Positions 43,816 to 55,795 of a stretch of 64,000 nucleotides of DNA are shown in pieces; the stretch's first letter is position 1; each line of letters starts with the position of its first letter. A model generated the notes under the pieces. That model made no database searches. It was not told where the DNA came from and saw only the letters and a list, made by a program, of their open reading frames with translations. The stretch lies in NCBI GenBank assembly GCA_016169945.1, contig JADLSH010000369.1:5846001-5910000 (forward strand), written 5' to 3'. This DNA is from Trachythela sp. YZ-2020 (lineage: Eukaryota > Cnidaria > Anthozoa > Malacalcyonacea > Clavulariidae). The translations under genes and the position numbers were made by a program.

Positions 43816-44045
43816 CATCGTTGTCATTAATGGTAATAGTTGTAACTCCATTAACCTTGTCAATTTGCACATTCGGACTTGTTGTTGATAGAGTGACAAC
43901 AAAAACTTCGTCACCTTCAATAATTGAATCATCCTTGGTTGCTATGGCAATTGTTTCGTCAGTATTGCCAGGATTAAAGTTCAATTTAGTTGACGAACGT
44001 ATACTGAAATCGTCATCACTGGCGCTTGCGAGTGTCACTGTAGCC
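43816..44045 (-). CDS. Host gene 2 exon: Calx-beta domain, second half
   Basis: 230-nt exon (acceptor CTTTTTAG, donor GTAAG), phase 2 in and 1 out. Reads ATVTLASASDDDFSI, SSTKLNFNPGNTDETIAIAT, DDSIIEGDEVFVVTLS, VTTITINDND: the core of a Calx-beta domain, with the calcium-binding acidic 'DDS..EGDE' and closing 'INDND' motifs. Calx-beta domains are extracellular calcium-binding beta-sandwiches in adhesion proteins. Confidence 0.92.
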
Positions 44046-44930
44046 CTAAAAAGGTGAAAATAGAGTACGAATAGAAACATGATCGCAGAGGTGAAAGCCA
44101 CGTGCACTAACCACTGTTCCTGCGAAACACAAAAAAATAATCGCAATAAGATTAATTTATAACTATAGCTATTTAGTTAACTGTCTGTTTGCAATCGATC
44201 AATGCCAATTTTCAAAACACACATAAGTCAGGAATTCGTCTTACTGGTTGAACGTAAAACTATTCTGAAAATTCTTAAAAGAAACCAGGAAACAATAAAG
44301 GAACTCAACTACAACTTCGATCACTTAGTAAAGGGTAAGGGACTCTTCAGGACAAACCAAGATGGCGTCGAATGACACACAGTGACGTCAAATCCAAACG
44401 AAGAATGTATCTATTCTTTAATATTTATCACCACCGCTAGGAGGTTATGTCTTGACCTCAATTTGTTTGTTTGCGTGTTTGTTCGTTAGCGTGTGCGTTT
44501 GTCGGTAAGCAGGATAGTTCCAAAACGATCAAACAGTTTAACAAAAAAATGTGGAACAGACGGCCATGTATAGACCAAGAACAAATTGATCAAGTTTTTG
44601 TTGATTTACCAAAGGTTGTCTTCTTTTCCGGCTGAAAAGAACAGAGTTCCTACAAACCGCAGGGCACTAAGAGATGCATACCTCCTCCAGAAAATTGAGT
44701 CAAGTTTCGTGAATAAATTGTATATGCACTAATTAAGCATTACGCTCTTTTCAGCCCGGAAAAGCCGTATTAATTACTGTTTAATAGTTTTTGAGTTATC
44801 CTGCCAGGCACACACATACACACACTCGGACACGAACAAACAAGCCGATATGAAAACAAAACCTCCAGGTGGAGATAATAATCAATGCATGTATAATTTA
44901 TGCATTGGCACTTGAATTTTGCTAGCGGTA

Positions 44931-45430
44931 ACCTATACTAAATGGACTGAGTGCTCGAGGTCAAAACGTGCCCTCGTCGTTGCTGACGTCATATAGGTCC
45001 TCGTGTCGATGAAAATTACCGCATGCCGTCATTTTCCTAATGTTATTTGTGTTCACGGGCGAATTGTGTTTTTGAAAATAACAAGTTTATTTTTAAAGAT
45101 TTTTTGTCAATTCTGTGGGTTTTATTTTTGCAAACTGTGTTGTTTTTTCGTAAATATTTATTACCTTCGAGGTGAGAACAACATCGTTTTTGTGAAGTTT
45201 TCTACGGCCGTTTTTTAAACACGCCAATTTCTTAAAATCACATATAGTATAACTGACATACTTTCTATAATGATTTCACAGGAATTTAAAACACGAGCCT
45301 TTTATCAACGCATTTACATGTCAGCGAGTTTACGCATGAGAGCAAAGACCTATATGACGTCAGGAGTGATGAGGACACCGAGCTCCTGACAAAATAGATT
45401 GCGCGCTCAGTCCATTTAGTATATATAGGT
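44931..45430. mobile_element. 500-bp MITE in a gene 2 intron
   Basis: ACCTATACTAAATGGACTGA at the left faces TCAGTCCATTTAGTATATAT..AGGT at the right. Left half shared with 41318-41570. No clear target duplication. Confidence 0.7.
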
Positions 45431-45576
45431 CAGTGGGTGGTATGCAGTTCTCTGAGTGCCATCTAGTTGGTTATTTTATACCTTTTATCTATTTATATAT
45501 ATACCGACTGTGCGCAAGATGATCAAATATTGCATGGTCAATGTCATTAACGTTGGACAAAAGTGATTCGACTTAC

Positions 45577-45691
45577 GTTGCAGAAACTTGAGTTGTTAGT
45601 GGTCCAGTAACCTCAACAGTAAGAACAACAGAACTTCCTTCCTCGACTATTAGATTTGGTGGGTTGCTAAAACTCACTGTCAGCGAAACCA
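45577..45691 (-). CDS. Host gene 2 exon: Calx-beta domain, first half
   Basis: 115-nt exon (acceptor ATTTTCCTAG, donor GTAAGT), phase 1 in, 2 out. Encodes VSLTVSFSNPPNLIVEEGSS then VVLTVEVTGPLTTQVSAT, the first strands of a Calx-beta domain ('V.F....Y.V.EG'). It joins in frame to the exon at 44045. Confidence 0.88.
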
Positions 45692-46384
45692 CTAGGAAAA
45701 TATCAAACAAATATTCAATATAATTCAGCTTATTATTGACATATTATCGTTATCAAGGTATTAAGATTAATTGTTATAATATTTATTCGAGGTTCTTAAA
45801 CGGCAAGATCGAGCCAAGCTAATGAATAGTACTAATGACAAGAAATAAACATTAGAATATTAAAACAACAAAGTCTTTTGCCCACTCGTTTACACCTGTG
45901 CCAGTAGCCTTTGTAACGTTAGTGATGAAGAAGTAGAATCAAGTACATTAGGCTATTACATCTAGATATTACAAGATAGACAGAAATTATGTAAATAATT
46001 ATTGGAAACCTGGAAGAGGATTGTTATATAAGTTCGAACAGTGAGAATTCTCGAGGGAAGGTATATATAAAAGAGCAGCACCCTAAATGTTTTCCAAGAT
46101 TGGTTAAGATGGTAATTCGAGGTAATGAATGGGTGAAAGGGTGAGAAGCAAATGTTAAAAAAGCATACCACAAAAGCTTTTCCCCTAGTTCACTTTTGGT
46201 AATATAGGACGCTTTAGAATTTGTCATTTATAAATGTTTTGTATTATTGTGTTGTGTATTAGTTTTTCTGTTTATTTTGTTCAATTTTGCTGTTTTGATA
46301 TGTGTTGTCAATGTAGGTTTGTTTGTGTGTCTCTAGTAATGATAAAACATTTTTAATACTTTTCAAAAATAGGATCTAAAATGC

Positions 46385-46486
46385 CAGTGCATATCCTTCC
46401 ATCTTCACTGAAACCAACTTTACATGTGCAAGTGTAATTTCCGATTTTGTTTGTACAAATACCATAGGAACGACATCTGTCGATAT
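46385..46486 (-). pseudogene. Host gene 2: decayed EGF exon
   Basis: Reads D-IDRCRSYGICTNKIGNYT then CTCKVGFSEDGRIC, an EGF-like pattern with only five cysteines and shorter (102 nt) than its relatives (117-120 nt). The expected acceptor AG is TG (TTTG before ATATCG) and the donor position reads GCATTT, so it is probably skipped. Skipping keeps the frame, since both ends would be phase 1. Confidence 0.55.
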
Positions 46487-46649
46487 CAAAGGCACGTTTT
46501 CTTTAAACTTGGAAAATACGTATAAAGAATTATTGATTGATACATATCAAATCCAAAGAAAGGAAGAACCCAATTATACCAAACCCTTTAGCTACCGAAT
46601 TGTTTTTGAGAAATTGACTTTAAATTAAGGATATATTCTTAAAAAATAC

Positions 46650-46996
46650 CCATAGTGGAAAGTCTCACTTAACAGGAATCTCCTGCGGCAAGCAAACCGG
46701 TTGAAAATTGCTGAAGCGGCAGAAATTTGCAGCAGATAAGCAGTAAAATTTCCATTGCGGCAGGATTTTACGGCAGATACACAGTAAACGAGACCAAAAT
46801 GGCAAAAAATAAACATTGTATTGTTGTGTGACAGTAGTTTAAGTTAAATCTGAGTAAAACGCAATTGCATGTCATGGACTTATGGCGAAAAGTTAGACAT
46901 CATTAAGTGGTCAGCCGTATTGCGGCAGAATAAAGGTGTGGTCACGTGGACTTGCGGCAGACTCCTGCGGCAGCCGAAGCGTACTTTCCACTATGG
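46650..46996. mobile_element. 347-bp MITE with AAAAATAC duplication
   Basis: Ends CCATAGTGGAAAGT and complement; 8-bp AAAAATAC at 46642-46649 and 46997-47004. Subterminal CTCCTGCGGCA repeats, no transposase. The 8-bp duplication fits hAT. Confidence 0.85.
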
Positions 46997-47084
46997 AAAA
47001 ATACCATAATTACTGTTGTTTTGACATTAAAGCTAACATAAGGTCTCAAAATAAAGCTTAGACATTGTTCCGAAATGTATTTTG

Positions 47085-47240
47085 TTGAAATGTACTGTAC
47101 TGTACTGTACTGTGTTGAAATATACTGTACTGTGTTGAAATGTACTGTACTGTGTTGAAATGTACTATATTGCGTTGAAATGTACTTTACTGTGTTAAAA
47201 TGTACTGTACTGTGTTGAAATGTACCGTACTGTACCGTAG
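47085..47240 (+). repeat. ~21-bp tandem repeat (TGTTGAAATGTACTGTACTG)
   Basis: About seven variable copies with TACTG sub-repeats. Confidence 0.9.
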
Positions 47241-47279
47241 TAAAAGCGCTATACTGTAATCTACACGCGTAAAAATCAA

Positions 47280-47720
47280 CAAGTTGATGCAACATTGTCA
47301 TTAACTTGTTCAACATTGTTCCCATCAAGATTGAACAATGTTGTGCTGCACCCCCCCGGACAAGTTGTCAACAATGTTGTTCATGCCTGTCGAAACAATA
47401 TTGTTTACGGTTGTTACAAGGTTTGACCAATGTTGTTGGGACAGCACAAATCAACATGATATCAGCGATGTTTTTTATTGTTTTAACAATGCGAAAACAG
47501 CCTTGCTGACATATTTGTTCAATGCTGTTTTAACAGTATCCAGCAAGATGAACAATGTTGTTGGAACAACACAAATCGACATGATATCATTCATGTTTTC
47601 TATTGTCAACAACTGTGAAAAGCATTGTTTTAACAATTCCAAAACAGCCATGATGACAACTATATTCAGCTTGTTAGAACAACTCAATTCGGGTCTGAAT
47701 ACAGGACCATCAGGGGGGAT
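47280..47720 (+). repeat. Diverged repeats of AACAATGTTGTT-type words
   Basis: Two ~125-bp blocks containing ACACAAATC(A/G)ACATGATATCA at about 47443 and 47569, with many AACAATGTTGTT near-palindromes. Frames across this stretch are not convincing genes. Confidence 0.6.
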
Positions 47721-48099
47721 TAATTGTAGCTTTCCAATGGCTGCAAGTTGCCAACATGGCAACGTAGTTTAACTATTAAATATAAACTATGCTGCGAGCG
47801 TTACCTTGAAAAGAATCCAAATCAAATAAAGGTAAAATTAAAGCACAGTTCACAATCATTTCATTTTTGCAATATAAATAATTAATGTTTGACATGTTAA
47901 ATCTGTATCAGTCACACGTACAACATGATCGATTATTTGATATATATTAACAAAAACTAAGTACTCTATATTGTTTAATTATTAAATGGCTGACTAATAA
48001 GGGTGCATTCTATATTATATGTTCTTTAATAAAGAATTAACAATCATTGCACAATTAAGAGAATCTTGAAGGAGGAAATATATTCCACATTATCATGCC

Positions 48100-50620
48100 C
48101 TACTCGACATGCTGATCAATGGCACTCCTGTCAGCTTTTGTATCAATCTGAAGTAATCTTGTGCGAGTGTTCCTACCAAACATTAGTGTAGCTGGTGGCA
48201 CTTGAGTCGTGTTATGCGGAGTAGCTCTGTAATTTAACAAAAATTCTTGCATGGTACGGCGCCAATTTTGTTTTTGAAGATGAGCCGTGCGAATGGCCTT
48301 CGTCAGTGGTTTCATGAAAGTTTCACTTCCATTTGCTTGTGGCCATAATGGAGTGGTGATCATCCATGAATAGTTTTATTTCGTTGCTCTTAAATGGTGG
48401 GCCATTGTCAGAAATGACCTCTTTGGGTAATCCAAATGTGGCAAAGATCTCGTCTAAACATGGGATTGGAAGAGGTGCATCCGTTTTCTTCATAATTTTT
48501 GTCACGGGATATCGGGAGCGTCCATCTATCAGGACAAAGAGTGTTTCTCCAGTTGGTAGTGGGCCCAAGAAGTCCATGTGTACAATGTCAAAGTTATCTT
48601 TGGGTATTTCGCGCATTTTCAGTTGGTTTTGGGCGTCTGTGGCTTGGCATGGTATGCAGCCTTCAATTTCAGATTTCACAAGTGAGTCAATCAAAGGAAA
48701 CCAAACTTTTTTCGCATTAGGCTCTTCGTTTTAACTATGCCTTGGTGGCCAACATGAGCAAGACGTATGGCATCTGCTCGTAAGCTTTTTGGAATAACAA
48801 TGCGCGTGCCTTGTAAAATGAGATTTTTGTCATTAGATACAGTCAGTTCATCTTTGACATTGCGGAGTAACTTTAGTTCGCGAACATCAACATTGGATTC
48901 CTTGGTAAAAACTGTGGTGTCTAACGTATGCCACGCGTTTTCTTGTATTAAGTGTGCAGCATGTTGCAATGTTGGGTCAATGTGTGTTGCATCTTTGATT
49001 TGTTGAAGGGTCATCGCTTTCGGGGTTGCTGATTCTGCAATAAACTGAATATAGTATTCAGAGTTCTCACTGTCTTGTAATTTCATTGAGTTCTTATTCA
49101 GTGGATGTCTCGACCTGTAATCAGATGGGTTATCGTGACCAGGACGCCGGAAGCGAATTTTGAAATCGTACGATTGTAGGCGTAAACGCCAACGTGCAGG
49201 ACAGTGTGAATTGGGATTTGGTTTATGGTCTGAATAGATCGTAAAATGAATTCCATATAGGAATAAACGAAAATGTTCACAGCCAAATACAATTGCCAAT
49301 GCCTCGCGTTCTGTCTGGCTATATCTTTGTTCTACGTCTGAAAGAGCACGACTGCCATATGCAACGACGGTTTCGTCACTCTGGTTGGGACAATTTTGCA
49401 TTAGGATTGCCGCTAGACCCGTTGGGGAGACATCTACAATGAGCCTGGTGTCTTTCGAAGGATCAAAGTATGATAAAGTGGTTTTCTCGTTCAATGTTTC
49501 TTGTATTGTATCGAATGCACGCTGTTGTGATTCTTTCCATTCGTCTTTAATTTCTTTGTAAGGGACCGGTCATTATTTATAGAAGGGGGGGAGGAGAATT
49601 TTCTATTTTGTAATTTTTTACAATTGAGAGACCCCCCTAAAAAAACCGAAATTAAATTGTGGGCCCCCCCTTCATATTAGAAAATTTCTTGTTGACCTCT
49701 TTTCATAGATAATTTCTCTTATTCATAAATACTGCCGATGGAGATATATTCCCAGACACTAAATATACATGGGATTAATCGATAAGATATCAAAGTGAAC
49801 CAACTCAAATATAACAGCAAAATGACATTGCATTGATATGTATATTAAATCAAGGACGCCAAATGCCATCATTGGGACTGGGACGATAACGATGTAAACA
49901 CAGAATATAAACAAAGTTGGCCCCGCCCCAAAACGACTGTAACCCACCTTTAAATTGTTCCTTTAAAATAAAAGAGTAATGCAAAATTCAGATTTCCATT
50001 TATTCTTGACAGTTGTTATAACCATGTCGAATTAGTGGATTAAATCCACTATACAGGCCATTTTAATTCACTGATCATAACTTAGTTGCAATATTTACCA
50101 CAGTAAATGCTAATATGGAAACCAGCTTTAGTGTAATCAAATTACTTCAATTTTTTTAATTTAATCGCATCCCAAATTTTGACCCCCCCCTTTTTCAATT
50201 ACCCTTAAAAAATCAATAGCCCCCCCCCCCTTTAGCTATTTATTTATACCTATGGCCCCCCCCCCCTATTTTTTCCCAGCCCCCCCCATCCATAAATAAT
50301 GACCGGTCCCTAAGTTTACGTAATGGCGCAGTCAGTGTTGCAAGATCTTTGATAAATCTACCGCAATACGTGACCATGCCTAAGTAGCTACGAAGTTCAG
50401 AAACATTCGCTGGCCGAGCCGGATTTAGAGACTTGATCGCTTCAATCTTTCTAGGACATGGAGATATACCATGCTTCGAGAAAACATGTCCATAAAACGT
50501 GATGCTTGGTTTATCAAATTCACATTTTTCACCGTTAAACCTTAGATTCTTTTCATTAGCACGCTTTAAGCCAGATTCTAATGTCATGTCATGTTCATGC
50601 TGTGTTTTGGCAAAAATAAG
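48100..50620 (-). pseudogene. Ty3/Gypsy element C, pol, split by a Harbinger-type MITE
   Basis: On the minus strand: RT C-terminus (50587-50314; FNGEKCEFDKPSITFYGHVF, LRSYLGMVTYCGRFI), RNase H after the MITE (49558-49100; DVSPTGLAAIL, YSQTEREALAIVFGCEHFR, YSDHKPN), integrase zinc finger (HVGHQGIVKTK, CIPC) and DDE core (DFLGPLPTGET, LIDGRSRYP, ISDNGPPF). The C-terminal part (LLNYRATPHNTTQVPP) is in another frame after 48363. RT palm, gag and LTRs are missing. It lies inside an intron of gene 2, same strand as the gene. Related to element B by its integrase. Confidence 0.88.
49562..50310. mobile_element. 749-bp PIF/Harbinger-type MITE with TAA duplication
   Basis: TIRs GGGACCGGTCATTATTTATA and its complement, flanked by TAA (49559-49561, 50311-50313). 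The flanking Gypsy frame resumes when it is ignored. G/C tracts of 7-9 lie inside both ends. The three-base TAA/TTA duplication and GGG start fit PIF/Harbinger. Confidence 0.87.
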
Positions 50621-50689
50621 TATGTCATCACTTATACTTATGCAGCCTTCAATATCTTGGAATGTAGTCTGAATAACATTTTAGGGCAA

Positions 50690-51102
50690 AGATTAAGATG
50701 CTTTCAGTTAAGACCATTTGATGTTGGTGGTGATGGTGACTATTTCTTTCGAGCTGTGTCACATCAGTTATATGGTAACCCTGAACAACACTTAGAAGTT
50801 AGAACAGCTGGTATTGCATATATATGAGAGATAATCCTGAGAGATTCATCGAAAGTAACACTGAAAACTCTTGGTTGGAATACCTTAATAATATGTCTAT
50901 GCAAGGGACATGGAGTGATGCTATGATTATACAAGCTGTAGCTGACCAGCTTAAGTTAAAAATAATTATTGCCGAGACACATGAAGGGTTTCGTGAATAC
51001 AGTATAATACAACCAGTATTATCAACACAGCAACTAAGCAATGTATATTTGGGTCACATTGATGAGTATCATTATGTATCAACATTGCCATGTTCTTCAT
51101 AA
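50690..51102 (+). pseudogene. Helentron OTU-like cysteine protease domain
   Basis: First domain of a Helentron/Helitron2-type polyprotein. RLRCFQLRPFDVGGDGDYFFRAVSHQLYG matches the OTU catalytic block DGDCLFRA, except that the catalytic Cys is Tyr (TAT for TGT). A 2-base shift near 50822 separates the halves; the second frame (50824-51102) has the conserved ending IDEYHYVS with the catalytic His (HYxxV). OTU domains cleave ubiquitin; their role in these transposons is unknown. Both changes indicate a dead protease. Confidence 0.8.
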
Positions 51103-51224
51103 TCAGTCAAATTCTCCTCAACATTAGATACTAGTAAAAATGTTGAGATTAGTATTAATCAAACTATTAGTAACAGAAAAAAAATGTGACAGTCAACACA
51201 GTGGTCTCAGTCTACGCAACTGAA

Positions 51225-51895
51225 AACACAGTACATGAGAGAATACATGAAAAGAAAACGGGATAGTGAGAGTTTCCAGCCCTCAACACCCAGTGCTGCA
51301 TCTAAGCAAAAGAAAATCCAGTACATGAATGAATATATGAAAAAAAACCCGGATAGTGAGAATTTCCATCCCTCAACACCCAGTGCTGCATCTAAGCAAA
51401 AGAAAAGCCAGTACATGAATGAATATATGAAACAAAAACGGGATAGTGAGAATTTCCATCCCTCAACACCCAGTGCTGCATCTAAGCAACAGCAAAGCCA
51501 GTACATGAATGAATATATGAAACAAAAACGGGATAGTGAGAGTTTCCATCCCTCAACACCCAGTGCTGCATCTAAGCAAAAGAAAAGCCAGTACATGAAT
51601 GAATATATGAAACAAAAACGGGATAGTGAGAATTTCCATCCCTCAACACCCAGTGCTGCATCTAAGCAAAAGAAAAGCCAGTACATGAATGAATATATGA
51701 AACAAAAACGGGATAGTGAGAGTTTCCATCCCTCAACACCCAGTGCTGCATCTAAGCAAAAGAAAAGCCAGTACATGAATGAATATATGAAACAAAAACG
51801 GGATAGTGAGAGTTTCCAGTCCTCAACACGGAATGCTGTATCTAAGCAAAAGAAAAAACAGTATATGAATGAATTCATGAAACAAAAACGTTCTG
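51225..51895 (+). repeat. In-frame 90-bp tandem repeat, about 7 copies
   Basis: Each 30-residue unit reads like QYMNEYMKQKRDSESFHPST followed by PSAASKQKKS. Copies are 90-95 percent alike, with the first and last most diverged. The lysine-rich helix-like half (EYMKQKRD) alternates with a Ser/Thr/Pro linker. The frame continues into the downstream zinc-binding domain. Confidence 0.95.
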
Positions 51896-52425
51896 AGAGT
51901 GAACCAGTGCAAAGTTTAATATCCAAATTTCATGATATCGTCTCACAAGGTCCTCTTTATATTTGCACTTGTTGTGACCAATTATGGTATAAGTATAGTG
52001 TCATCCCAGCTGCAACACTTAAAGAAAGTAATCCTGATGTTCAAAAGAGACTTTTAAATACAAAAAGTGTTGACAATGTTGAATGGTTGTGTAAAACATG
52101 TAATAAGCACTTAGAAAACAATAAGATGCCTCCTTGTGCTGCCATAAATGGAATGCAGTTCCCACAAAAGCCTTCATTTTTCGATTTAAATGAATTAGAA
52201 TGTAGATTGCTTGCTCCAAGACTTGCATTCCTAAAATTAATGCAGGCTCCTAGAGGCAACCAAAAATCAATGGAAACATTGTTAATGTTCCAGCAGATGT
52301 TGCTAATACTGTTAGCATGTTGCCAAGGTTACCAGATGAGATCAGCACCATTAAAGTTAACCTTAAGAGAAGATTACAATACAAAAATTCAGCTTTGTCA
52401 CTCAATATCAGACCAAACAAAGTAG
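51226..52425 (+). pseudogene. Helentron protein, repeat region plus cysteine-rich (DUF6570-like) domain
   Basis: The frame contains the 30-residue repeats, then LISKFHDIVSQGPLYICTCC and, later, VEWLCKTCNKHLENNKMPPC: paired CxxC motifs of the zinc-binding domain found before the Rep region in many Helitron proteins. NELECRLLAPRLAFLKLMQA is a hallmark of the same block. The frame is lost near 52290-52310, and the next 300 residues continue in another frame. Part of the Helentron running from 50.69 to 57.76 kb. Confidence 0.85.
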
Positions 52426-53270
52426 CAGAAGCTGTCAAATGGCTTATAAATAATGGTAACCTTTATAAAGAGGAAGGTATAAGTTTCAATGATACTTGGC
52501 TTGAAGGTAATTCAAATACTTTGGTATTTGATGATAGTGACAATGACCACATTTCAGAGGATTCAGAAAATGTAGTGGACTGTAATGCAGAAAACCTGAA
52601 CTGTGATACAGAGAGTAAGATCCAGCAAACATTAACATGTGATGATGATGATGATCACTGGAGTGAAGATGAGGCAGAAACACCTGCCGGAGTCACTGAC
52701 ACTATGTTAACAGCTCCAGATTTTGTGACTGATAATGAACGCCAGCATATTCTAAATGTTGCACCTGGTGAGGGCAATAAGCCAATGAGCATATTTAGGG
52801 ATAGATATGTAGAGGAAAAAGCATATCCTGGTATATTTCTTGGACAGAAACGACCTGACAATACAAATAGACTAACTAATGTCCATTATAGTGAAATTTG
52901 CAAATCTGAATTAAGACGGTCTGACCGAAGGGCTGCAATGTGTGTAGAAAATATTTTCTTTAAAACTAAGAAATTGCAAATGAAGATTTTGCTTGGGCAA
53001 TCACAAGTTGCGTTAAGAAAATGTCAACAAAATGGTGGCACAGTTACTGCTGGACAACTAAAACAGCCAGGTACAATAGATAACATGATTCACCATGATC
53101 AAGGATTTAAATTTCTAAGAGCTGTGAGGGGTTCACCTCCATATTTTGAAAAAGCCAAAAAGGATATATTTGCAATGATAAGGCAGTTAGGTGCTGATTC
53201 ATTATTCTGTAGTTTCTCTTCTGCAGAAACACAATGGATTCATCTACTCAGATCTACTACTAACATGTGA
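52317..53270 (+). pseudogene. Helentron Rep, N-terminal (Helitron-like N) region
   Basis: The frame continues with KVAEAVKWLINNGNLYK, an acidic stretch, then the Helitron N-terminal block GFKFLRAVRGSPPYFEKAKK and MIRQLGADSLFCSFSSAETQ. In intact Helitrons the HUH motif (of the type PHxH) follows about 60-100 residues later; here the sequence jumps from WIHLLR to the STEDQELLSTLVNRQVHRH region, so the HUH segment appears deleted at about 53255-53275. Confidence 0.85.
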
Positions 53271-55795
53271 AAAGTCAACTGAGGATCAAGAGTTACTTAG
53301 TACACTTGTAAACAGGCAGGTTCATCGTCATTCTCACACTTGTCAAAAGAAATCCAAAAGTGTATGTCGTTTTAATTACCCACAACCACCTATGCGATCA
53401 ACCAAAATTCTACACTCATTAGATATTGATATGAATGATAATGAACTTGAACAACATAAAGATACTTGGAAGTTTATAAAGAAAAATCTCAATGATATGA
53501 AAGAGGGTGACGACATTACATTTGACCAATTGTTGGTTAATCTTAAACTGACAGAACAACAATATTTGTTAGCTGTTCGATCCAGCCTCAAGGCACCAAC
53601 TATATTCTTAAAAAGAAAACCAAATGAATTAAGGATCAATAATTATAATTCTGCATGTCTTAGCGCATGGCGTGCAAATATGGACATTCAATTTGTACTC
53701 GATCAGGGGCGGATCGAGGATTTTTCGTACGTTAGTCAAAATTTTCGTTGGTACACAACCGGGGGGGGATAATTTTTTCGGGGGGGGGTCGAGGGAAATT
53801 GCTAAATTTTCGCACCAGTCCCAGTCAACCCTTTACCCCCTCCCCCCGCCACTTAACATACACAGAGCTGTACAAGCAATTCCCAGTAGCAGCAGATCTA
53901 ATAAACAAACTATTAAATCGAGTTAAATATTAATCTCCATTTCAAATATTTATAGTTTACACAATAACACAAACTACTGTACATGATATCAGTATTAAAA
54001 CGTGTTTTAAGAGTAAAGGATAAAATGTTCTGGTCCTGGGAAGCCAATTAGCCAAAGGCTATTTCAGAATAGGACCAATTTGCTGCCTATAGCTATATTC
54101 TATTTTTAACAAACACAATTTTACATCACATCTGAGATCGTATTAAACCATCACCATGCCATGCGGTCCAACACACATCAAGAAAAAATACGTCATATTT
54201 ATATAAGAATATTTTCGTTCGGTTGAAGACTTGAAGTCGATAATATATATCCAAACCTTAGGCGATTAATATCAAGCAACAAAAACATAAACAAAATGCC
54301 TTAATGCCTATATTTTATACAGTTCGCCCAATCGGCTGGGTTTCGACCGCAGTAATATGCAAAAATTGCAAATTTCATAAACATAGCCAGCGAGTGATCG
54401 CCTCACGCGCACAGATTGCTCTGTAAATACAAGTCGAAAATCATCACAATAAATGTAGTTAAAATAGAATATATTTGCATTAGGGCCGTAGCCGTACAAG
54501 ACTTGTTTCTTTCCCGAACATAATTCGGAATGTACGATTCGGCACTAAAATTTCGGCCCAAGCAGAAGCTTGTGTTGTTGATAGCGCTCAACAGCTCTTG
54601 GACAGAAGTCTTCGGCGAAGCGTCGATTCGCTTGTCAGATCAGCTTGAATTTTCACCAGACATTGTTCATCGTTGTTCTCAAACATGGCCTGAACGGTCT
54701 CGTAAATACTACGAGACATTGCAGTATATTCGTATTATATTTTCCGAGCTACTTCGATTAAACCTTTGCGGTCAAAGCTGCGATCAGAAAGGTCATAGAA
54801 TCATGCCGTATAAACTGAAGCCTGATGCATCTGATCGGTCAGAAAAATCTAGCCAATGGGAATTCAGATTTTTTTTCAATTTAGCCAATCGGATACCTTG
54901 TATACTAGCCCCTGATCGCTGAACTCCCCGCAGAACGCGCAAAAAGCAAATTGGCCAATCAGATAGCTGGAATCTGCCTTTAGAGCGAGCAAAACTCACG
55001 CGCTAGACCGCTTTTCTGCGCGTTATGTATCGAAGGCCTGGCCGCTGCATGAAACTTGATAACTTGACTACGAACTTTGAATATAAGCCACTGCATGAAA
55101 TATGATAACTGGACTGTTGGTTGAATAATTAATTGCGCAATTGCAAATTTTACGTTAGTCGCGTGATCGCTCTGATCACCCCTAGATCCGCCCCTGTACT
55201 CGATGTATATGCATGTGCAATGTACATTGTATCATATATATCCAAAGCCCAGAAAGGCATGAGTGAGCTATTGAGAACTGCTTGTGAAGAAGCAAGGAGA
55301 GGAAACTCCAGTATTAAGCAACAAGTGAGAGATATTGGAAATAAGTTTTTAAACAATGTTGAAATAAGTGCACAAGAAGCAGTCTACATAGTACTGCAAC
55401 TTCCAATGAGGAAATCTTCTGGTCAAGAAGTATTTATAAACACTTCACCCCCTGAGAATAGAGTTCAGTTACTAAAACCAATGCGAGAAATCAATGATAT
55501 GGAAGATGATTCTGATGAAGTCTATGCATCTGGTTTAATAAAGCGTTACACAAAACGACCAGCCAAACATGAAAATTTGTCAATTGCTGATTGGGCTGCA
55601 TGGTATGACTCTTGTTGTAAGCCATATATCAAACCATCCCGTGAACTAGACATTGATAACTATCCACTTGAGACAAATTTTGATGATAATCATGATGATG
55701 ATGATAATGAGGAACAAAAAAGTGAACAAAAGAATAAAAAAAGAAGTAAAGCCAGAATTATCCGAAATGTCTGTTTTAACAAGGAAGGTTGATTC
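53271..55795 (+). pseudogene. Helentron Rep, C-terminal part with YxxxY motif, split by a hAT element
   Basis: The first piece (to 53703) has a Cys/His cluster (RHSHTCQKKSKSVCRFNYPQ) and ends NMDIQFVLD. After the hAT insertion (53704-55196) it resumes ..VYACAMYIVSYISKAQKGMS with the paired tyrosines Y-I-V-S-Y expected of the Helitron nicking site, and goes on to 55795 (SGLIKRYTKRP, ADWAAWYDSCC). A stop and frame change follow. The Rep nicks and joins single strands in rolling-circle transposition; without HUH and with breaks this copy is inactive. Confidence 0.85.
53704..55196. mobile_element. 1.49-kb hAT-type element with TACTCGAT duplication
   Basis: TIRs CAGGGGCGGATCGAGGA and its partner TAGATCCGCCCCTG; exact 8-bp TACTCGAT at 53696-53703 and 55197-55204. 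Removing it reconnects the Rep frame. A 130-codon frame at 54530-54922 has no transposase motif, so it is taken as non-autonomous. Confidence 0.92.

Noticed and set aside
51207..51926. Minus-strand 239-residue frame with repeated FCFIYSFMYW
   Set aside because: Mirror of the 90-bp repeat on the coding plus strand; the plus frame continues into recognisable Helentron domains.
53271..53420. RHSHTC as the Helitron HUH catalytic motif
   Set aside because: Position and context (followed by CRFNYPQPP) match the downstream Cys/His block, not the PHxH site, which seems deleted.
54530..54922. 130-residue frame inside the hAT element as a transposase
   Set aside because: No hAT dimerisation or catalytic motif, no similarity I recognise, and too short.
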